64,000 nucleotides of DNA from CAVSRC01 sp963743015 (GCA_963743015.1 CAVUOD010000020.1:1-64000); one strand, 5' to 3'. Shown: positions 17,262 to 26,508, counted from the first letter of the stretch. The notes: a model not told the origin generated them from the letters alone. A program made the numbers and translations.

Positions 17262-17962
17262 ACGTCATCGAGATCAGCGGACTGGAAGCCGGCTATGGCG
17301 GCGCGCCGATCCTCAACGGCGTCGACATCGCCATCGAGCAGAGCGACATCGCGGTGATCGTCGGCCCCAACGGTGCCGGCAAGTCGACCATCCTCAAGGC
17401 GATCTTCGGCCTGGTGCGCTCCAGCAAGGGCACCATCGTCTTCCAGGGCAACACCATCACCAACGCCGAGCCCGACCGGCTGGTACCCATGGGCCTCGGT
17501 TTCGTGCCGCAGGAGTTCAACGTCTTCACCTCGATGAGCGTCGAGGAAAACCTGGAGATGGGGGCCTATATCCGGCGCGACGACTACAGTTCGACCATGC
17601 AGTCGATCTACGCCATGTTCCCGGCGCTGAAGGAAAAGCGGCGCCAGCGGGCGGGCGAGCTGTCCGGCGGCCAGCGCCAGATGGTGGCGATGGGCCGGGC
17701 CCTGATGAGCCAGCCGAAGCTGCTGCTGCTCGACGAGCCCTCGGCGGGGCTCAGCCCGATCCACACAATCCAGGTCTTCGAGCACGTCCAGAAGGTCAAT
17801 GCCAACGGCGTCGCGATTCTGATGGTCGAGCAGAACGCGCGTCACGCACTCGCCTTCGCCACCAAGGGCTTCGTCATCGCCAACGGGCGCAACCGTTTCA
17901 CCGGCACCGGCCAGGAGCTGATCGACGATCCCGATGTGGCGCGGAGCTTTCTCGGCGGATGA
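17258..17962 (+). CDS. ABC transporter ATP-binding protein, LivF-like (first HAAT cluster)
   Basis: A 234-residue ATPase with Walker A GPNGAGKST, signature LSGGQRQMVAMGRALM, Walker B LLLLDEPSAGLS, and the LivF-type end ANGRNRFTGTGQELI. Its ATG overlaps the stop of the LivG-like gene by four bases. It would pair with that ATPase on the cytoplasmic face of the permease dimer encoded next. All expected catalytic motifs are intact. Confidence 0.92.
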   Translation: MNVIEISGLEAGYGGAPILNGVDIAIEQSDIAVIVGPNGAGKSTILKAIFGLVRSSKGTIVFQGNTITNAEPDRLVPMGLGFVPQEFNVFTSMSVEENLEMGAYIRRDDYSSTMQSIYAMFPALKEKRRQRAGELSGGQRQMVAMGRALMSQPKLLLLDEPSAGLSPIHTIQVFEHVQKVNANGVAILMVEQNARHALAFATKGFVIANGRNRFTGTGQELIDDPDVARSFLGG

Positions 17963-17972
17963 AGGGACGGCG

Positions 17973-18977
17973 GTGAACGAATTCATCTTCTTTGCCAACA
18001 AGGTGCTGGTGAACGGCACGGTGCTCGGCAGCGTCTATGCGCTGGGCGCTATCGGCGTGACGCTGATCTACGGCATCCTGCGCTTCGCCCATTTCGCCCA
18101 TGGCGACATGATGACCATGGGCGCCTTCGTCGCCTACGCGCTTGCGGCGATGATCGCCGCGATGGGCTTCCACACCTTCTGGCCGCTCGGCTTCATCGTG
18201 CTGCCGCTCGCCATGCCGATCACCGCCATCATCGCGCTCGGCATCGACCGGGTGTTCTATCATCCGCTGAGGCAACGCGGCGCCAAGCCGGTAACCCTGC
18301 TCATCGCGTCGATCGGCGTGACCCTGATGCTGCAGGGCCTGATCCGCCTGTTCTTCGGCGTCGAGAACCGCACCTTCTTCATCGGCGAGGCCAAGCACAT
18401 GCTGCGCTTCGATGTCGGGATCGGCGGCGCCACCCGGCCGATCGTGGTGTCCGAGCCGCAGGTCCTGCTGATCGCGGTGACCGTCGTTGTGGTGATCGCC
18501 CTGCACCTGTTCCTGACCCGCTCGCGGCTCGGCAAGGGCATGCGCGCCATGGCCGACAATCCCAATCTCGCCCAGGTCAGCGGCATCAATACGCGCGAGG
18601 TCATCCGCGCCACCTGGATCATCGCCGGCGGGCTCGCCTGCCTTGCCGGCACCATGCTGGCGCTGGATGTCAGCCTCAAGCCCGACCTCGCCTTCAACAT
18701 CATCCTGCCGATCTTCGCCGCCTCCGTCGTCGGCGGTCTCGGACAGCCCTATGGCGCCATCGCCGGCGGCTTCCTGGTCGGCTTCGCCGAGACGCTGGCC
18801 GTCTTCAACTGGAGCACCGTGCTGCGTCCCTTCCAGGGCCTGCTGCCGCCCGGATGGACGCTGCCCGCCGACCTGTCGCTGGTCTCCACGGACTACAAGC
18901 TGACCGTGGCCTTCGGCATCCTCGTCGTCGTCCTGCTGGTCCGCCCGACCGGCATCTTCCGGGGAGCGGGAACGTGA
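17973..18977 (+). CDS. Branched-chain amino-acid-type ABC permease, LivH-like (first HAAT cluster)
   Basis: A 334-residue inner-membrane permease with about eight hydrophobic helices, the RFAHFAHGDMMTMGA segment near the N-terminus that is characteristic of LivH, and the late EAA-like loop NTREVIRATWIIAG. I set the start at the GTG at 17973 because GGGACGG lies just upstream and the conserved N-terminal amphipathic stretch (NEFIFFANKVLVNG) begins there. The longer in-frame opening overlaps livF and adds only unconserved residues. Next gene overlaps by four bases. Confidence 0.9.
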   Translation: MNEFIFFANKVLVNGTVLGSVYALGAIGVTLIYGILRFAHFAHGDMMTMGAFVAYALAAMIAAMGFHTFWPLGFIVLPLAMPITAIIALGIDRVFYHPLRQRGAKPVTLLIASIGVTLMLQGLIRLFFGVENRTFFIGEAKHMLRFDVGIGGATRPIVVSEPQVLLIAVTVVVVIALHLFLTRSRLGKGMRAMADNPNLAQVSGINTREVIRATWIIAGGLACLAGTMLALDVSLKPDLAFNIILPIFAASVVGGLGQPYGAIAGGFLVGFAETLAVFNWSTVLRPFQGLLPPGWTLPADLSLVSTDYKLTVAFGILVVVLLVRPTGIFRGAGT

Positions 18978-20269
18978 AACTTTCGGCCAATCTGCGCGAC
19001 GGGCTGCTCCTCGCCGGCCTCGGCCTCGTCATCCTGGCGGTCTTCCTCTATCAGGGGCCTGCCACCACCCTTCAGCTTCTGGTCAGCGCGGTCACCTATG
19101 CGCTGGTCGCCCTCGGCCTCAACATCCATTGGGGTTATGGCGGCCAGTTCAATTTCGCCGTCATGGGCTTCCTCATGCTCGGCGGCTATGCCGTCGTGGC
19201 GACCTCCTATCCGCTCAACATGGACTTCTGGAATTCGGATGGCCCTGCCCTGCTCGGCCGCGCCGCCCTCGCCGCCGTCATCGGCGCCGCCATCGTCGTC
19301 GCCGCGCACAAGGCGCACCGCTTCGGCATCACCGGCAAGCTCAAGTCGGCCCTGGTGATCCTCGCCTGGCTGATCGCCTATATCGGCTACCGCACGCAGA
19401 TCGACCCGGCGGCCACCTATATCGAGGACAAGGCGGGGTTCATTGGCGGACTTGGTCTGCCGATCGAGCTGTCCTGGCTGGTCGGCGGCCTTTTCGCCGG
19501 CGTCATCGCCTGGCTGATCGGCAAGGTGTGCCTCGGTTTGAAGACCGACTACCTGGCCATCGCCACCATCGGCATCTCCGAGATCATCCGCGCCTTCCTC
19601 AAGAACATGGACTGGCTGACGCGCGGCACGCTGACCGTGTCGCCGCTGCCCTGGCCGGTCCCCACCGCGCTCGAGACCGGTGTCAGCGACAAGACCCTCG
19701 CCTTGATCACCTCGCGCTCGCTGTTCCTGGCGGTGGTCATCGCCGTCACCGCCATCATCTTCTTCCTGCTGCAGCGCGCCTATGGCGGCGCCTGGGGCCG
19801 CATGATGCGTGCCATCCGCGACAGCGACGTCGCCGCCGAGGCGATGGGCAAGAACGTCAAGTCCCGCCAGATCGAACTGTTCGTGTTCGGCGCCGTGCTG
19901 ATCGGCATCGGCGGCGCCCTGATGACGACCTATGTGCAGATCTACGATCCCGGCGGCTACCAGCCCATCAACCACACCTTCATCGTCTGGGTGATGGTCA
20001 TCGTCGGCGGCGCCGGCAACAATCTCGGTGCCCTGTTCGGTGGCGTGCTGATCATCATCGCGTGGAACATGTCGGCGCCGATTTCCCTGCTCGTCTTCCG
20101 CTGGCTCGACGCCGGCATCCAGGCGCTCGGCTTCTCCGGCATCCCCGATCTCGACTCGCGCGCCCTGCAGATGCGCGTGTTCATCCTCGGGCTCGTCATC
20201 GTTCTGGCGCTGCGCTATGCGCCGCGCGGCCTGATCCCCGAGCGCATTCGCAAGCACGAAACGTCGTAG
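18974..20269 (+). CDS. Branched-chain amino-acid-type ABC permease, LivM-like (first HAAT cluster)
   Basis: A 431-residue permease starting at a GTG within a GTGA overlap with the LivH-like gene. It has around ten hydrophobic segments, the LivM hallmark LNIHWGYGGQFNFAVMGF, LGLKTDYLAIATIGISEIIR, and the MRAIRDSDVAAEAMGKN loop contacting the ATPase. The length includes an extra central region relative to short LivM proteins. It is the last gene of the first transporter operon, which ends at a strong hairpin facing the convergent substrate-binding protein gene. Confidence 0.9.
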   Translation: MKLSANLRDGLLLAGLGLVILAVFLYQGPATTLQLLVSAVTYALVALGLNIHWGYGGQFNFAVMGFLMLGGYAVVATSYPLNMDFWNSDGPALLGRAALAAVIGAAIVVAAHKAHRFGITGKLKSALVILAWLIAYIGYRTQIDPAATYIEDKAGFIGGLGLPIELSWLVGGLFAGVIAWLIGKVCLGLKTDYLAIATIGISEIIRAFLKNMDWLTRGTLTVSPLPWPVPTALETGVSDKTLALITSRSLFLAVVIAVTAIIFFLLQRAYGGAWGRMMRAIRDSDVAAEAMGKNVKSRQIELFVFGAVLIGIGGALMTTYVQIYDPGGYQPINHTFIVWVMVIVGGAGNNLGALFGGVLIIIAWNMSAPISLLVFRWLDAGIQALGFSGIPDLDSRALQMRVFILGLVIVLALRYAPRGLIPERIRKHETS

Positions 20270-20287
20270 GCAAGACCATACGAAGAA

Positions 20288-20313
20288 GGGGCCCGGGATC
20301 GCTCCCGGGCCCC
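20288..20313. terminator. Strong bidirectional hairpin between convergent transporter genes
   Basis: GGGGCCCGGGA (20288-20298) pairs perfectly with TCCCGGGCCCC (20303-20313) around a TCGC loop, an 11-bp G+C-rich stem. The plus side is followed by ACTGTTTCTC. It sits between the stop of the LivM-like gene (20269) and the stop of the convergent binding-protein gene (20343), so it can end both transcripts. Confidence 0.8.
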
Positions 20314-20342
20314 ACTGTTTCTCGTCTTGCGCGTGCCGGCTC

Positions 20343-21545
20343 TTACTTCGCCGGGCCCACTTCGACCCAATGGCCGTCCTTGACGACTTCTTCAAGGATG
20401 TAGCCGGCAACGTCGCCAGCCTTGTCGAAATCGACAGGACCGGTGGCGCCTTCGTAGTTCACGTCGCCGCCGGCATCGATGATGTCCTTGGCCTTCTTCC
20501 ACTCGCCGGGCAGGATCACTTCGCCCGGGGGCGTTGCCACTTCGCGCAGGGCCTTGGACAGACCGTCGCGCTTGGCGCCGTTCTTCTCGATGGCAAGCCC
20601 CAGCAGGAAGGCAGCGTCATAGGCTTCCGGCCCGTAGATCTTGGTCGGATCGAGGCCGGCCTTCGTCGCCAGGTCCTTGAACACCTTGGCGCCGGGGACG
20701 TCCGCCGTGCCCGGCTTGGTGCCGATCATGCCGTCAAGCGCCTTGGCATCCATGCCCTTGAACAGGTCGTCGGAGATCATGCCGTCGGCACCGACGAAGG
20801 TGGTGAAATCGCCACTCTCGAGCGCCTGGCGGAGCATGGTCTGGCCCGAACCCTGGGCATAGGCGAGCAGGACCAGGGTCTGGGCGCCGGACGACGCCAG
20901 GGTCCCGAGCTCGGCGCGATAGTCGGCCTTGCCTTCTTCATGGGGCGCCACCGCCGCCACCGTGCCGCCGTCGGCCTTGAAGGCCGCGGTGAACGTGTCC
21001 GCCAGTCCCTTGCCATAGTCGTTGTTGACGTAGGCGACGGCGACGTCCTTGATACCCTTGGACATCAGCAGACGCGCCAGCACTTCGCCCTGATAGGCAT
21101 CCGACGGAGCCGTGCGGAAGACCAGGTCGTGGTCGTCCAGCGTGGTCAGTGCCGGTGCCGTCGACGAAGGCGAAATCATCACGGTATTGGTCGGAATCGC
21201 CGCGGTGTTGGCTGCCGAAATCGTCGCACCACTGCACATCGCCCCCATGATGGCGAGCACGTGCTTGCTGTTGATCAGCCGGTCGGCCGCGTTGGCCGCA
21301 GCCGTTGCGTCGGCGCAGGTGCTGTCGTCACGCACCGCCACCAGTTTGCCGTCCTTCGTGCCGCCCTGTTCATCGATGTTCTGGATGGCCAGTTCAGCAC
21401 CAGCCGCGATCGGCGGCGCCAGGGCCTCGAGCGGCCCGCTGAAGCCGAGCAGCACCCCGATATTGATATCGTCGGCGGACGCCGACGCAGTTCCCAGCGC
21501 GGCCACGGCCACGGCCGAGGCCAGCGCAATGCTGAGTTTACGCAT
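20343..21545 (-). CDS. Periplasmic substrate-binding protein of an HAAT ABC transporter
   Basis: A 400-residue type-I periplasmic binding protein. A signal peptide (MRKLSIALASAVAVAALGTASASA) precedes the mature domain with NIGVLLGFSGPLEALAPPIAAGAELAI and the ligand-site loops SPSSTAPALT and YVNNDYGKGLAD. AGGAGG lies five bases before the ATG at 21545; an in-frame GTG six bases further upstream is less likely. It probably serves the first LivGFHM-like operon, to which it is convergent. Ligand type (leucine family, urea/amide or other) cannot be read from sequence. Confidence 0.9.
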   Translation of the reverse strand: MRKLSIALASAVAVAALGTASASADDINIGVLLGFSGPLEALAPPIAAGAELAIQNIDEQGGTKDGKLVAVRDDSTCADATAAANAADRLINSKHVLAIMGAMCSGATISAANTAAIPTNTVMISPSSTAPALTTLDDHDLVFRTAPSDAYQGEVLARLLMSKGIKDVAVAYVNNDYGKGLADTFTAAFKADGGTVAAVAPHEEGKADYRAELGTLASSGAQTLVLLAYAQGSGQTMLRQALESGDFTTFVGADGMISDDLFKGMDAKALDGMIGTKPGTADVPGAKVFKDLATKAGLDPTKIYGPEAYDAAFLLGLAIEKNGAKRDGLSKALREVATPPGEVILPGEWKKAKDIIDAGGDVNYEGATGPVDFDKAGDVAGYILEEVVKDGHWVEVGPAK

Positions 21546-21963
21546 AGTCACCTCCTATCCGGTTTCCCGGTCGCCTCGGCCCTGCCCGAAGATCGAAGGA
21601 ATACCCGGCACTTTTCGGAACGCCTGAGCAGCGCCCGTCGCCATGACATTACTGATTTTGCGGCGGAGTTACAGCCCGGCCGCAAGCAGCGACCGAGCGT
21701 CGCTGGTGTGCAAACGATAGGCAACCGGTGCGCCAGCCGGATCACAAGCGCCGTCGCCAACCGGCGTAACGGCAAGGCTGCGTCATATTGTCGGCCGATC
21801 TCGGCCTGGTTGTATCGAACGGGCGAAACGGCGCGAATCCTGCAAGGTTACGGACCGCGATCCAGGCCTGTTGTCTTGGCAAGACAGCTAAGCCAAGATG
21901 ATAATTGGTCAAGAGAAGCCGGCACGACCTCCTGGTCGCAGCCGAAGGGGACCCAGGGGCCAT
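21546..21963. other. Divergent intergenic region between two transporter units
   Basis: This 418-bp stretch separates the minus-strand binding-protein gene from the plus-strand livHMGF operon and holds no convincing gene. Its right third carries the plus-strand promoter and palindrome listed separately. The ribosome binding sites of both flanking genes sit at its two ends (AGGAGG on the minus strand at 21551-21556; AGGGG just before 21964). I could not identify a clear promoter for the minus-strand gene. Confidence 0.6.
21873..21905 (+). promoter_or_regulatory. Promoter and operator-like palindrome of the second liv operon
   Basis: TTGGCA (21876-21881, 5 of 6 to TTGACA) and GATAAT (21900-21905, 5 of 6 to TATAAT) are 18 bp apart, giving a start near 21912 and a leader of about 50 bases. 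The -35 lies inside the palindrome GTCTTGGCAAGAC (21873-21885). A second inverted repeat, TCTTGGC and GCCAAGA with an 11-base spacer, spans the region between the two boxes. GCTAAGCCAAG (21887-21897) recurs before the first liv operon. This looks like a regulated sigma-70 promoter; the regulator is unknown. Confidence 0.55.
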
Positions 21964-22887
21964 ATGGAGTATTTTGTCCAGCAGCTGATCAACGGGCTGA
22001 CGCTCGGCTCGATCTACGGCCTGATCGCCATCGGTTACACGATGGTCTACGGCATCATCGGAATGATCAACTTCGCCCACGGCGACATCTTCATGGTCGG
22101 GGCGTTCATCGCATTGATCACCCTCATTATCCTCGGCGCCACCGCCGGAATGCCGGTGCTGGTGCTGCTGGCGGCGCTGATCGTCGTCCTCGCCGTGGCC
22201 ATGGCGCTGACCGCCGTGTGGGGCTGGGCGGTCGAGCGCGTCGCCTATCGGCCGTTGCGCGGATCGTTCCGGCTGGCGCCGCTGATCACCGCCATCGGCA
22301 TGTCGATCGTCCTGGAGAACTACATCCAGGTCGTCCAGGGTGCCCGGGTGAAACCGCTGCCGCCCCTCATCACCGGCGGCTACGCGATCATGAAGACAGG
22401 CGACTTCGTCGTCCAGCTCTCCAACATCCAGATCATCATCATCGTCACCACGGTGATCCTGATGGCGGTCTTCTCTCTGTTGATTGCACGCACCGCGCTC
22501 GGTCGCGCCCAGCGCGCCTGCGAACAGGACGCCCGGATGGCAGCGCTGCTCGGCGTCAACGTCGACCGCACCATCTCGATCACCTTCGTCCTCGGCGCGG
22601 CGCTGGCCGCCGTCGCCGGCATGATGTTCCTCCTCTATTACGGGGTGATCGACTTCTACATCGGCTTCAACGCCGGCATCAAAGCCTTCACCGCCGCCGT
22701 TCTCGGCGGCATCGGCTCGCTGCCCGGCGCCATGCTCGGCGGCCTGCTCATCGGTCTCATCGAGACCTTCTGGTCGGCCTATTTCTCGGTCGAATACAAG
22801 GACGTCGCGGCCTTCTCGATCCTCGCCATCACGCTCATCTTCCTGCCTTCAGGATTGATGGGCCGGCCGGAAGTGGAGAAGGTTTGA
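21964..22887 (+). CDS. livH: Branched-chain amino acid ABC permease LivH (second cluster)
   Basis: A 307-residue permease with about eight membrane helices and the LivH hallmark IGMINFAHGDIFMVGAFIA near residue 40; the cytoplasmic loop RACEQDARMAALLGVNVDRT is the ATPase contact. Start at the ATG at 21964 with AGGGGACC upstream; an earlier in-frame start would add unconserved residues. First gene of the operon livH-livM-livG-livF-DUF6867, which is driven by the promoter described just upstream. Compared with the LivH-like protein at 17973 it is a clear paralogue, and closer to canonical LivH. Confidence 0.92.
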   Translation: MEYFVQQLINGLTLGSIYGLIAIGYTMVYGIIGMINFAHGDIFMVGAFIALITLIILGATAGMPVLVLLAALIVVLAVAMALTAVWGWAVERVAYRPLRGSFRLAPLITAIGMSIVLENYIQVVQGARVKPLPPLITGGYAIMKTGDFVVQLSNIQIIIIVTTVILMAVFSLLIARTALGRAQRACEQDARMAALLGVNVDRTISITFVLGAALAAVAGMMFLLYYGVIDFYIGFNAGIKAFTAAVLGGIGSLPGAMLGGLLIGLIETFWSAYFSVEYKDVAAFSILAITLIFLPSGLMGRPEVEKV

Positions 22888-22888
22888 C

Positions 22889-24361
22889 ATGGTGGCCAGC
22901 CCATCCCGCGAGCCGACCTCCGACATCACCCCCGAGGGTGCAGAAATCCAGGAAGAGGCGCGCCGGCAGGCCTATCAAGGCGAGCCGCCGGCTGCCGAAA
23001 CGCCGAGGCGAAATCACCTCGTGGCAAGGTCGCTGAAGGATTCCTTCCTTGCAGCGCTCATCACCTTTGCTCTCGCCGCCCCGACGGTCGGCCTGCGCAC
23101 CGAAGCAGTCGGCGCCAGCAGCAACCTCGGCCTCTCCCAGCACTGGACGACGGTCGCCGTTCTCGTCGGCATCGTCTTCTTCGGCCGCCTGCTGCTCAAC
23201 CTGTTCGTCTGGAAGGCGGAGCATCCCCTCTTCCAGGGCCTGGGCTCGAGCCTTGCCTCTGCGGTGCCGTCCATCCCCAATGTCGGCGTCATCTCGGCGG
23301 GGCTGTTCCTGTTCGCCGCCGTCGCCATTCCGATCTTCACGATCGTCTACTACCCGGGTCAGGCCCGCTACATCCTCGACCTCGGCACGCTGATCCTGAC
23401 CTATGTCATGCTCGGCTGGGGTCTCAACATCGTCGTCGGCCTTGCCGGCCTGCTCGACCTCGGCTACGTCGCCTTCTATGCGGTGGGCGCCTATTCCTAC
23501 GCGCTGCTTGCCGAACATTTCGGCTGGTCGTTCTGGATCTGCCTGCCGCTGGCCGGCATTCTCGCCGCCTGCTGGGGCCTGATCCTCGGCTTCCCGGTGC
23601 TGAGGCTGCGCGGCGACTATCTCGCCATCGTAACGCTCGCCTTCGGCGAGATCATCCGCCTGGTCCTGATCAACTGGTACTCCTTCACCCACGGTCCGGA
23701 TGGTATCAACCACGTCCCGCGACCGAGCTTTTTCGGGCTCACCTTCACCCGCGGCGACAACGGCTTCGCCGCATTCTTCGGGCTTCACTACTCGCCCACC
23801 CACAGGATCATTTTCCTCTATTATCTGATCCTGGTACTCGCCCTGATAACCAATTTCGTGACGTTGAGGATACGCCGGCTGCCGGTCGGCCGCGCCTGGG
23901 AGGCGCTGCGTGAGGACGAGATCGCCTGCCGTTCGCTGGGCATCAACACCACCAACACCAAGCTCACCGCCTTCGCCATGGGCGCGATGTTCGGCGGCTT
24001 CGCCGGTTCGTTCTTCGCCACCCGTCAGGGCTTCATCTCGCCGGAGAGCTTCAACTTCATGGAGTTGGCGACCATCCTGGCGATCGTCGTCCTCGGTGGC
24101 CTCGGCAGCCAGATCGGCGTCGCGGTGGCCGCGGTGGTGATGATCGGCGGCATCGAGATGCTGCGCAACCTCACCTTCCTGAAAGCGGTCTTCGGCCCCG
24201 ATTTCGATCCCAGCCAGTACCGCTTGCTGATCTTCGGCGTGCTCATGGTGGCGATCATGGTCTGGCGACCGCGCGGCCTGGTCTCGACTCGAAAACCGAC
24301 GGTCTTCCTCAAGACAAGCAAGGCGGTGTCGGGCGCATTGGTGGGAGAAGGTCACGGATGA
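22889..24361 (+). CDS. livM: Branched-chain amino acid ABC permease LivM (second cluster)
   Basis: A 490-residue permease of the long LivM type. About 45 hydrophilic residues (rich in Glu, Arg and Pro) precede an extra N-terminal membrane region of the DUF3382 type. The core then shows GWGLNIVVGLAGLLDLGYVAFYAVGAY, RLRGDYLAIVTLAFGEIIRL and GRAWEALREDEIACRSLGINTTNTKL. One base separates it from livH, and its stop overlaps livG (ATGA). The length matches LivM proteins of Rhizobiales with DUF3382. Confidence 0.92.
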   Translation: MVASPSREPTSDITPEGAEIQEEARRQAYQGEPPAAETPRRNHLVARSLKDSFLAALITFALAAPTVGLRTEAVGASSNLGLSQHWTTVAVLVGIVFFGRLLLNLFVWKAEHPLFQGLGSSLASAVPSIPNVGVISAGLFLFAAVAIPIFTIVYYPGQARYILDLGTLILTYVMLGWGLNIVVGLAGLLDLGYVAFYAVGAYSYALLAEHFGWSFWICLPLAGILAACWGLILGFPVLRLRGDYLAIVTLAFGEIIRLVLINWYSFTHGPDGINHVPRPSFFGLTFTRGDNGFAAFFGLHYSPTHRIIFLYYLILVLALITNFVTLRIRRLPVGRAWEALREDEIACRSLGINTTNTKLTAFAMGAMFGGFAGSFFATRQGFISPESFNFMELATILAIVVLGGLGSQIGVAVAAVVMIGGIEMLRNLTFLKAVFGPDFDPSQYRLLIFGVLMVAIMVWRPRGLVSTRKPTVFLKTSKAVSGALVGEGHG

Positions 24362-25260
24362 GCCGCTGGCAGACTGATCCCATCCTGACGGTCGAGCATC
24401 TGATGATGCGCTTCGGCGGCCTCGTCGCGGTGAACGACCTGTCCTTCTCCGTCGGCCGCGCCGATATCACGGCCCTGATCGGTCCCAACGGGGCCGGCAA
24501 GACGACCGTCTTCAATTGCATCACCGGCTTCTACAAGCCGACCGAGGGCCGCATCGCTCTGGCCCACACTCCCGGCACGTTCGCCGGCGTCACCGCGGCA
24601 ACCGAACACGGGACGTGGTCCGGCGGCGCCAAGGGCCTCTACCTGCTCGAGCGCATGCCCGAGAACGAGATCGCCAAGCATGCGCGCGTCGCCCGCACCT
24701 TCCAGAACATCCGCCTGTTTGGCGGCATGACGGTTCTGGAGAACCTCATGGTGGCCCAGCACAACAAGCTGATGCTCGCCTCGGGCTACTCGATCGCCGG
24801 CATTCTCGGGCTGTCGTCCTATCGCACCGGCCATCGCGAGGCGATTGAAAAGGCCACCTACTGGCTGGAGCAGGTCAATCTCATTGAGCGCGCCGACGAC
24901 CCGGCCGCCAGCCTGCCCTATGGCGCCCAGCGCCGGCTGGAGATCGTCCGCGCCATGTGCACCGATCCGCTGCTCCTCTGTCTCGACGAGCCCGCAGCCG
25001 GCCTCAACCCGCGCGAGTCCGCCGAACTCAACCAGCTCCTGCGCTTCATCCGCGACAAGCACGACATCTCCATCCTGCTCATCGAGCACGACATGGGCGT
25101 CGTCATGGAGATCTCGGACCACATCATCGTGCTCGACTACGGGGTCAAGATTTCCGACGGCAGCGCCGATTTCGTCCGCAACGATCCCAAGGTCATCGCC
25201 GCCTATCTCGGCGTCGAGGACGAAGAAATCGACCTGGTCGAGGCGGAGGTCTCGCTATGA
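24358..25260 (+). CDS. livG: Branched-chain amino acid ABC ATPase LivG (second cluster)
   Basis: A 300-residue ATPase. Walker A GPNGAGKTT is at about residue 40, the switch segment VARTFQNIRLFGGMTVLENLMVAQH is typical of LivG, the signature region reads LPYGAQRRLEIVRAM, and Walker B is LLCLDEPAAGLNPRES. The longer insert between Walker A and the signature, compared with the first cluster's LivG, is normal for this branch. Overlaps livM and livF by four bases on each side, so the whole operon is translationally coupled. Confidence 0.93.
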   Translation: MSRWQTDPILTVEHLMMRFGGLVAVNDLSFSVGRADITALIGPNGAGKTTVFNCITGFYKPTEGRIALAHTPGTFAGVTAATEHGTWSGGAKGLYLLERMPENEIAKHARVARTFQNIRLFGGMTVLENLMVAQHNKLMLASGYSIAGILGLSSYRTGHREAIEKATYWLEQVNLIERADDPAASLPYGAQRRLEIVRAMCTDPLLLCLDEPAAGLNPRESAELNQLLRFIRDKHDISILLIEHDMGVVMEISDHIIVLDYGVKISDGSADFVRNDPKVIAAYLGVEDEEIDLVEAEVSL

Positions 25261-25982
25261 GCGAGCCTCTGCTCTCGGTTCGCGGCGTGACCACCTATTA
25301 TGGCAACATCGTTGCGCTGCGCGGTGTCGACGTCGCGGTCAACGAAGGCGAGATCGTCACGCTGATCGGAGCCAACGGCGCCGGCAAATCGACGCTGATG
25401 ATGACCATCTGCGGCAGTCCGCGGGCGCGCTCGGGCGAGATCGTCTTCGACGGCATCGACATCACCGAGCGGCCGACCCATGAGATCATGCGCATGGCCA
25501 TCGCGCAGGCACCCGAGGGGCGCCACATCTTTCCGCGAATGACCGTGTTTGAAAACCTGCAGATGGGCGCCGTCGCCACCGGCCTCGAGCATTTCGACGA
25601 GGACCTGGCGCGCGTCTACGAGATCTTTCCGGTGCTCGAGCAGCGCGCCGGCCAGCGCGGTGGCACGCTGTCGGGCGGCGAACAGCAGATGCTGGCGATC
25701 GCCCGGGCGCTGATGAGCCGGCCACGCCTGCTGCTCCTCGACGAGCCGTCGCTCGGCCTGGCGCCGATGATCGTGCGCCAGATCTTCGGCGTGCTGAAAG
25801 ATCTCAACGAGCGCGACGGGCTGACCGTCTTCCTCGTCGAGCAGAACGCCTATCACGCACTGCGCCTGGCCCATCGCGGCTACGTCATGGTCAACGGCGA
25901 GATTTCGCTGACCGGCACGGGCAAGGAACTGCTGGCCCGCGAGGAAGTGCGCCGGGCCTATCTCGAAGGCGGCCACCACTAG
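25257..25982 (+). CDS. livF: Branched-chain amino acid ABC ATPase LivF (second cluster)
   Basis: A 241-residue ATPase with Walker A GANGAGKST, the LivF stretch APEGRHIFPRMTVFENLQMGA, signature LSGGEQQMLAIARALM and Walker B LLLLDEPSLGLAP. Its ATG lies in an ATGA overlap with livG. It completes the transporter; the DUF6867 gene follows after 16 bases. All motifs are intact. Confidence 0.93.
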   Translation: MSEPLLSVRGVTTYYGNIVALRGVDVAVNEGEIVTLIGANGAGKSTLMMTICGSPRARSGEIVFDGIDITERPTHEIMRMAIAQAPEGRHIFPRMTVFENLQMGAVATGLEHFDEDLARVYEIFPVLEQRAGQRGGTLSGGEQQMLAIARALMSRPRLLLLDEPSLGLAPMIVRQIFGVLKDLNERDGLTVFLVEQNAYHALRLAHRGYVMVNGEISLTGTGKELLAREEVRRAYLEGGHH

Positions 25983-25998
25983 CGCCGGGGAAACCAGT

Positions 25999-26370
25999 AT
26001 GGGCATCATCTACCAGACCAACATCATCGATTTTCTGCTGGTCACCGTATTTCTCGGCGGCGGCGCCGCCTATCTCGTCGGCCGCGCCACTGCTTTCATT
26101 TGGGCGCCCTTGTCGTCCCTGATCGTCTATACGTTTCTTCTGACGGCCGCGGTGCGCTTCATCCACTATGCGCTGTTCCACGGCACACTTCTGTCTCTTC
26201 ACTACTTCCTCGTCGATGTGGTTATTCTTGGCGTATTGGCGGTACTCGGCCACCGCATCACGCGCGTCGGCCAGATGATCAGCCAGTACAGCTGGCTGTA
26301 CCGGCGGGCCGGGCCCCTTGCCTGGCGCCGCCAGTCTCCTTCCGGAGATGGCGCGGCGGAGGGTGTGTGA
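25999..26370 (+). CDS. DUF6867-family small membrane protein
   Basis: A 123-residue protein with three hydrophobic segments (roughly residues 10-30, 35-55 and 65-88) and a hydrophilic tail ending GDGAAEGV. The segments QTNIIDFLLVTVFLGGGAAYLVGRATA and GHRITRVGQMISQYSWLY match what I know of the DUF6867 family, which in Rhizobiales commonly follows livF. No function has been assigned to my knowledge; an accessory role with the transporter is inferred only from position. It starts 16 bases after livF. Confidence 0.75.
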   Translation: MGIIYQTNIIDFLLVTVFLGGGAAYLVGRATAFIWAPLSSLIVYTFLLTAAVRFIHYALFHGTLLSLHYFLVDVVILGVLAVLGHRITRVGQMISQYSWLYRRAGPLAWRRQSPSGDGAAEGV

Positions 26371-26508
26371 CGCAAAAAGCCCTTGAAATCCGCGCCGTTT
26401 CGGCGGTGGCGGGATAGTTTGAACTAGGATAATTTGGATTTAGTGGGGAGTGACCCCGCTAAAGGCACGGTGCTTTTTTTGGGCACCAAGTACAGAGGGG
26501 ACCAAAGT

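Noticed and set aside
20370..23036. A very long open frame on the strand opposite to the binding-protein gene and through livH
   Set aside because: It is Arg/Gly-rich, has no domain, and overlaps well-supported genes in other frames; high G+C makes such shadows common.
26428..26475. A GATAAT box, an 8-bp hairpin (26441-26461) and a T-run before the binding-protein gene at 26509
   Set aside because: No good -35 at the right distance and the hairpin followed by the T-run is too loose to call an attenuator, although a promoter here would make sense.
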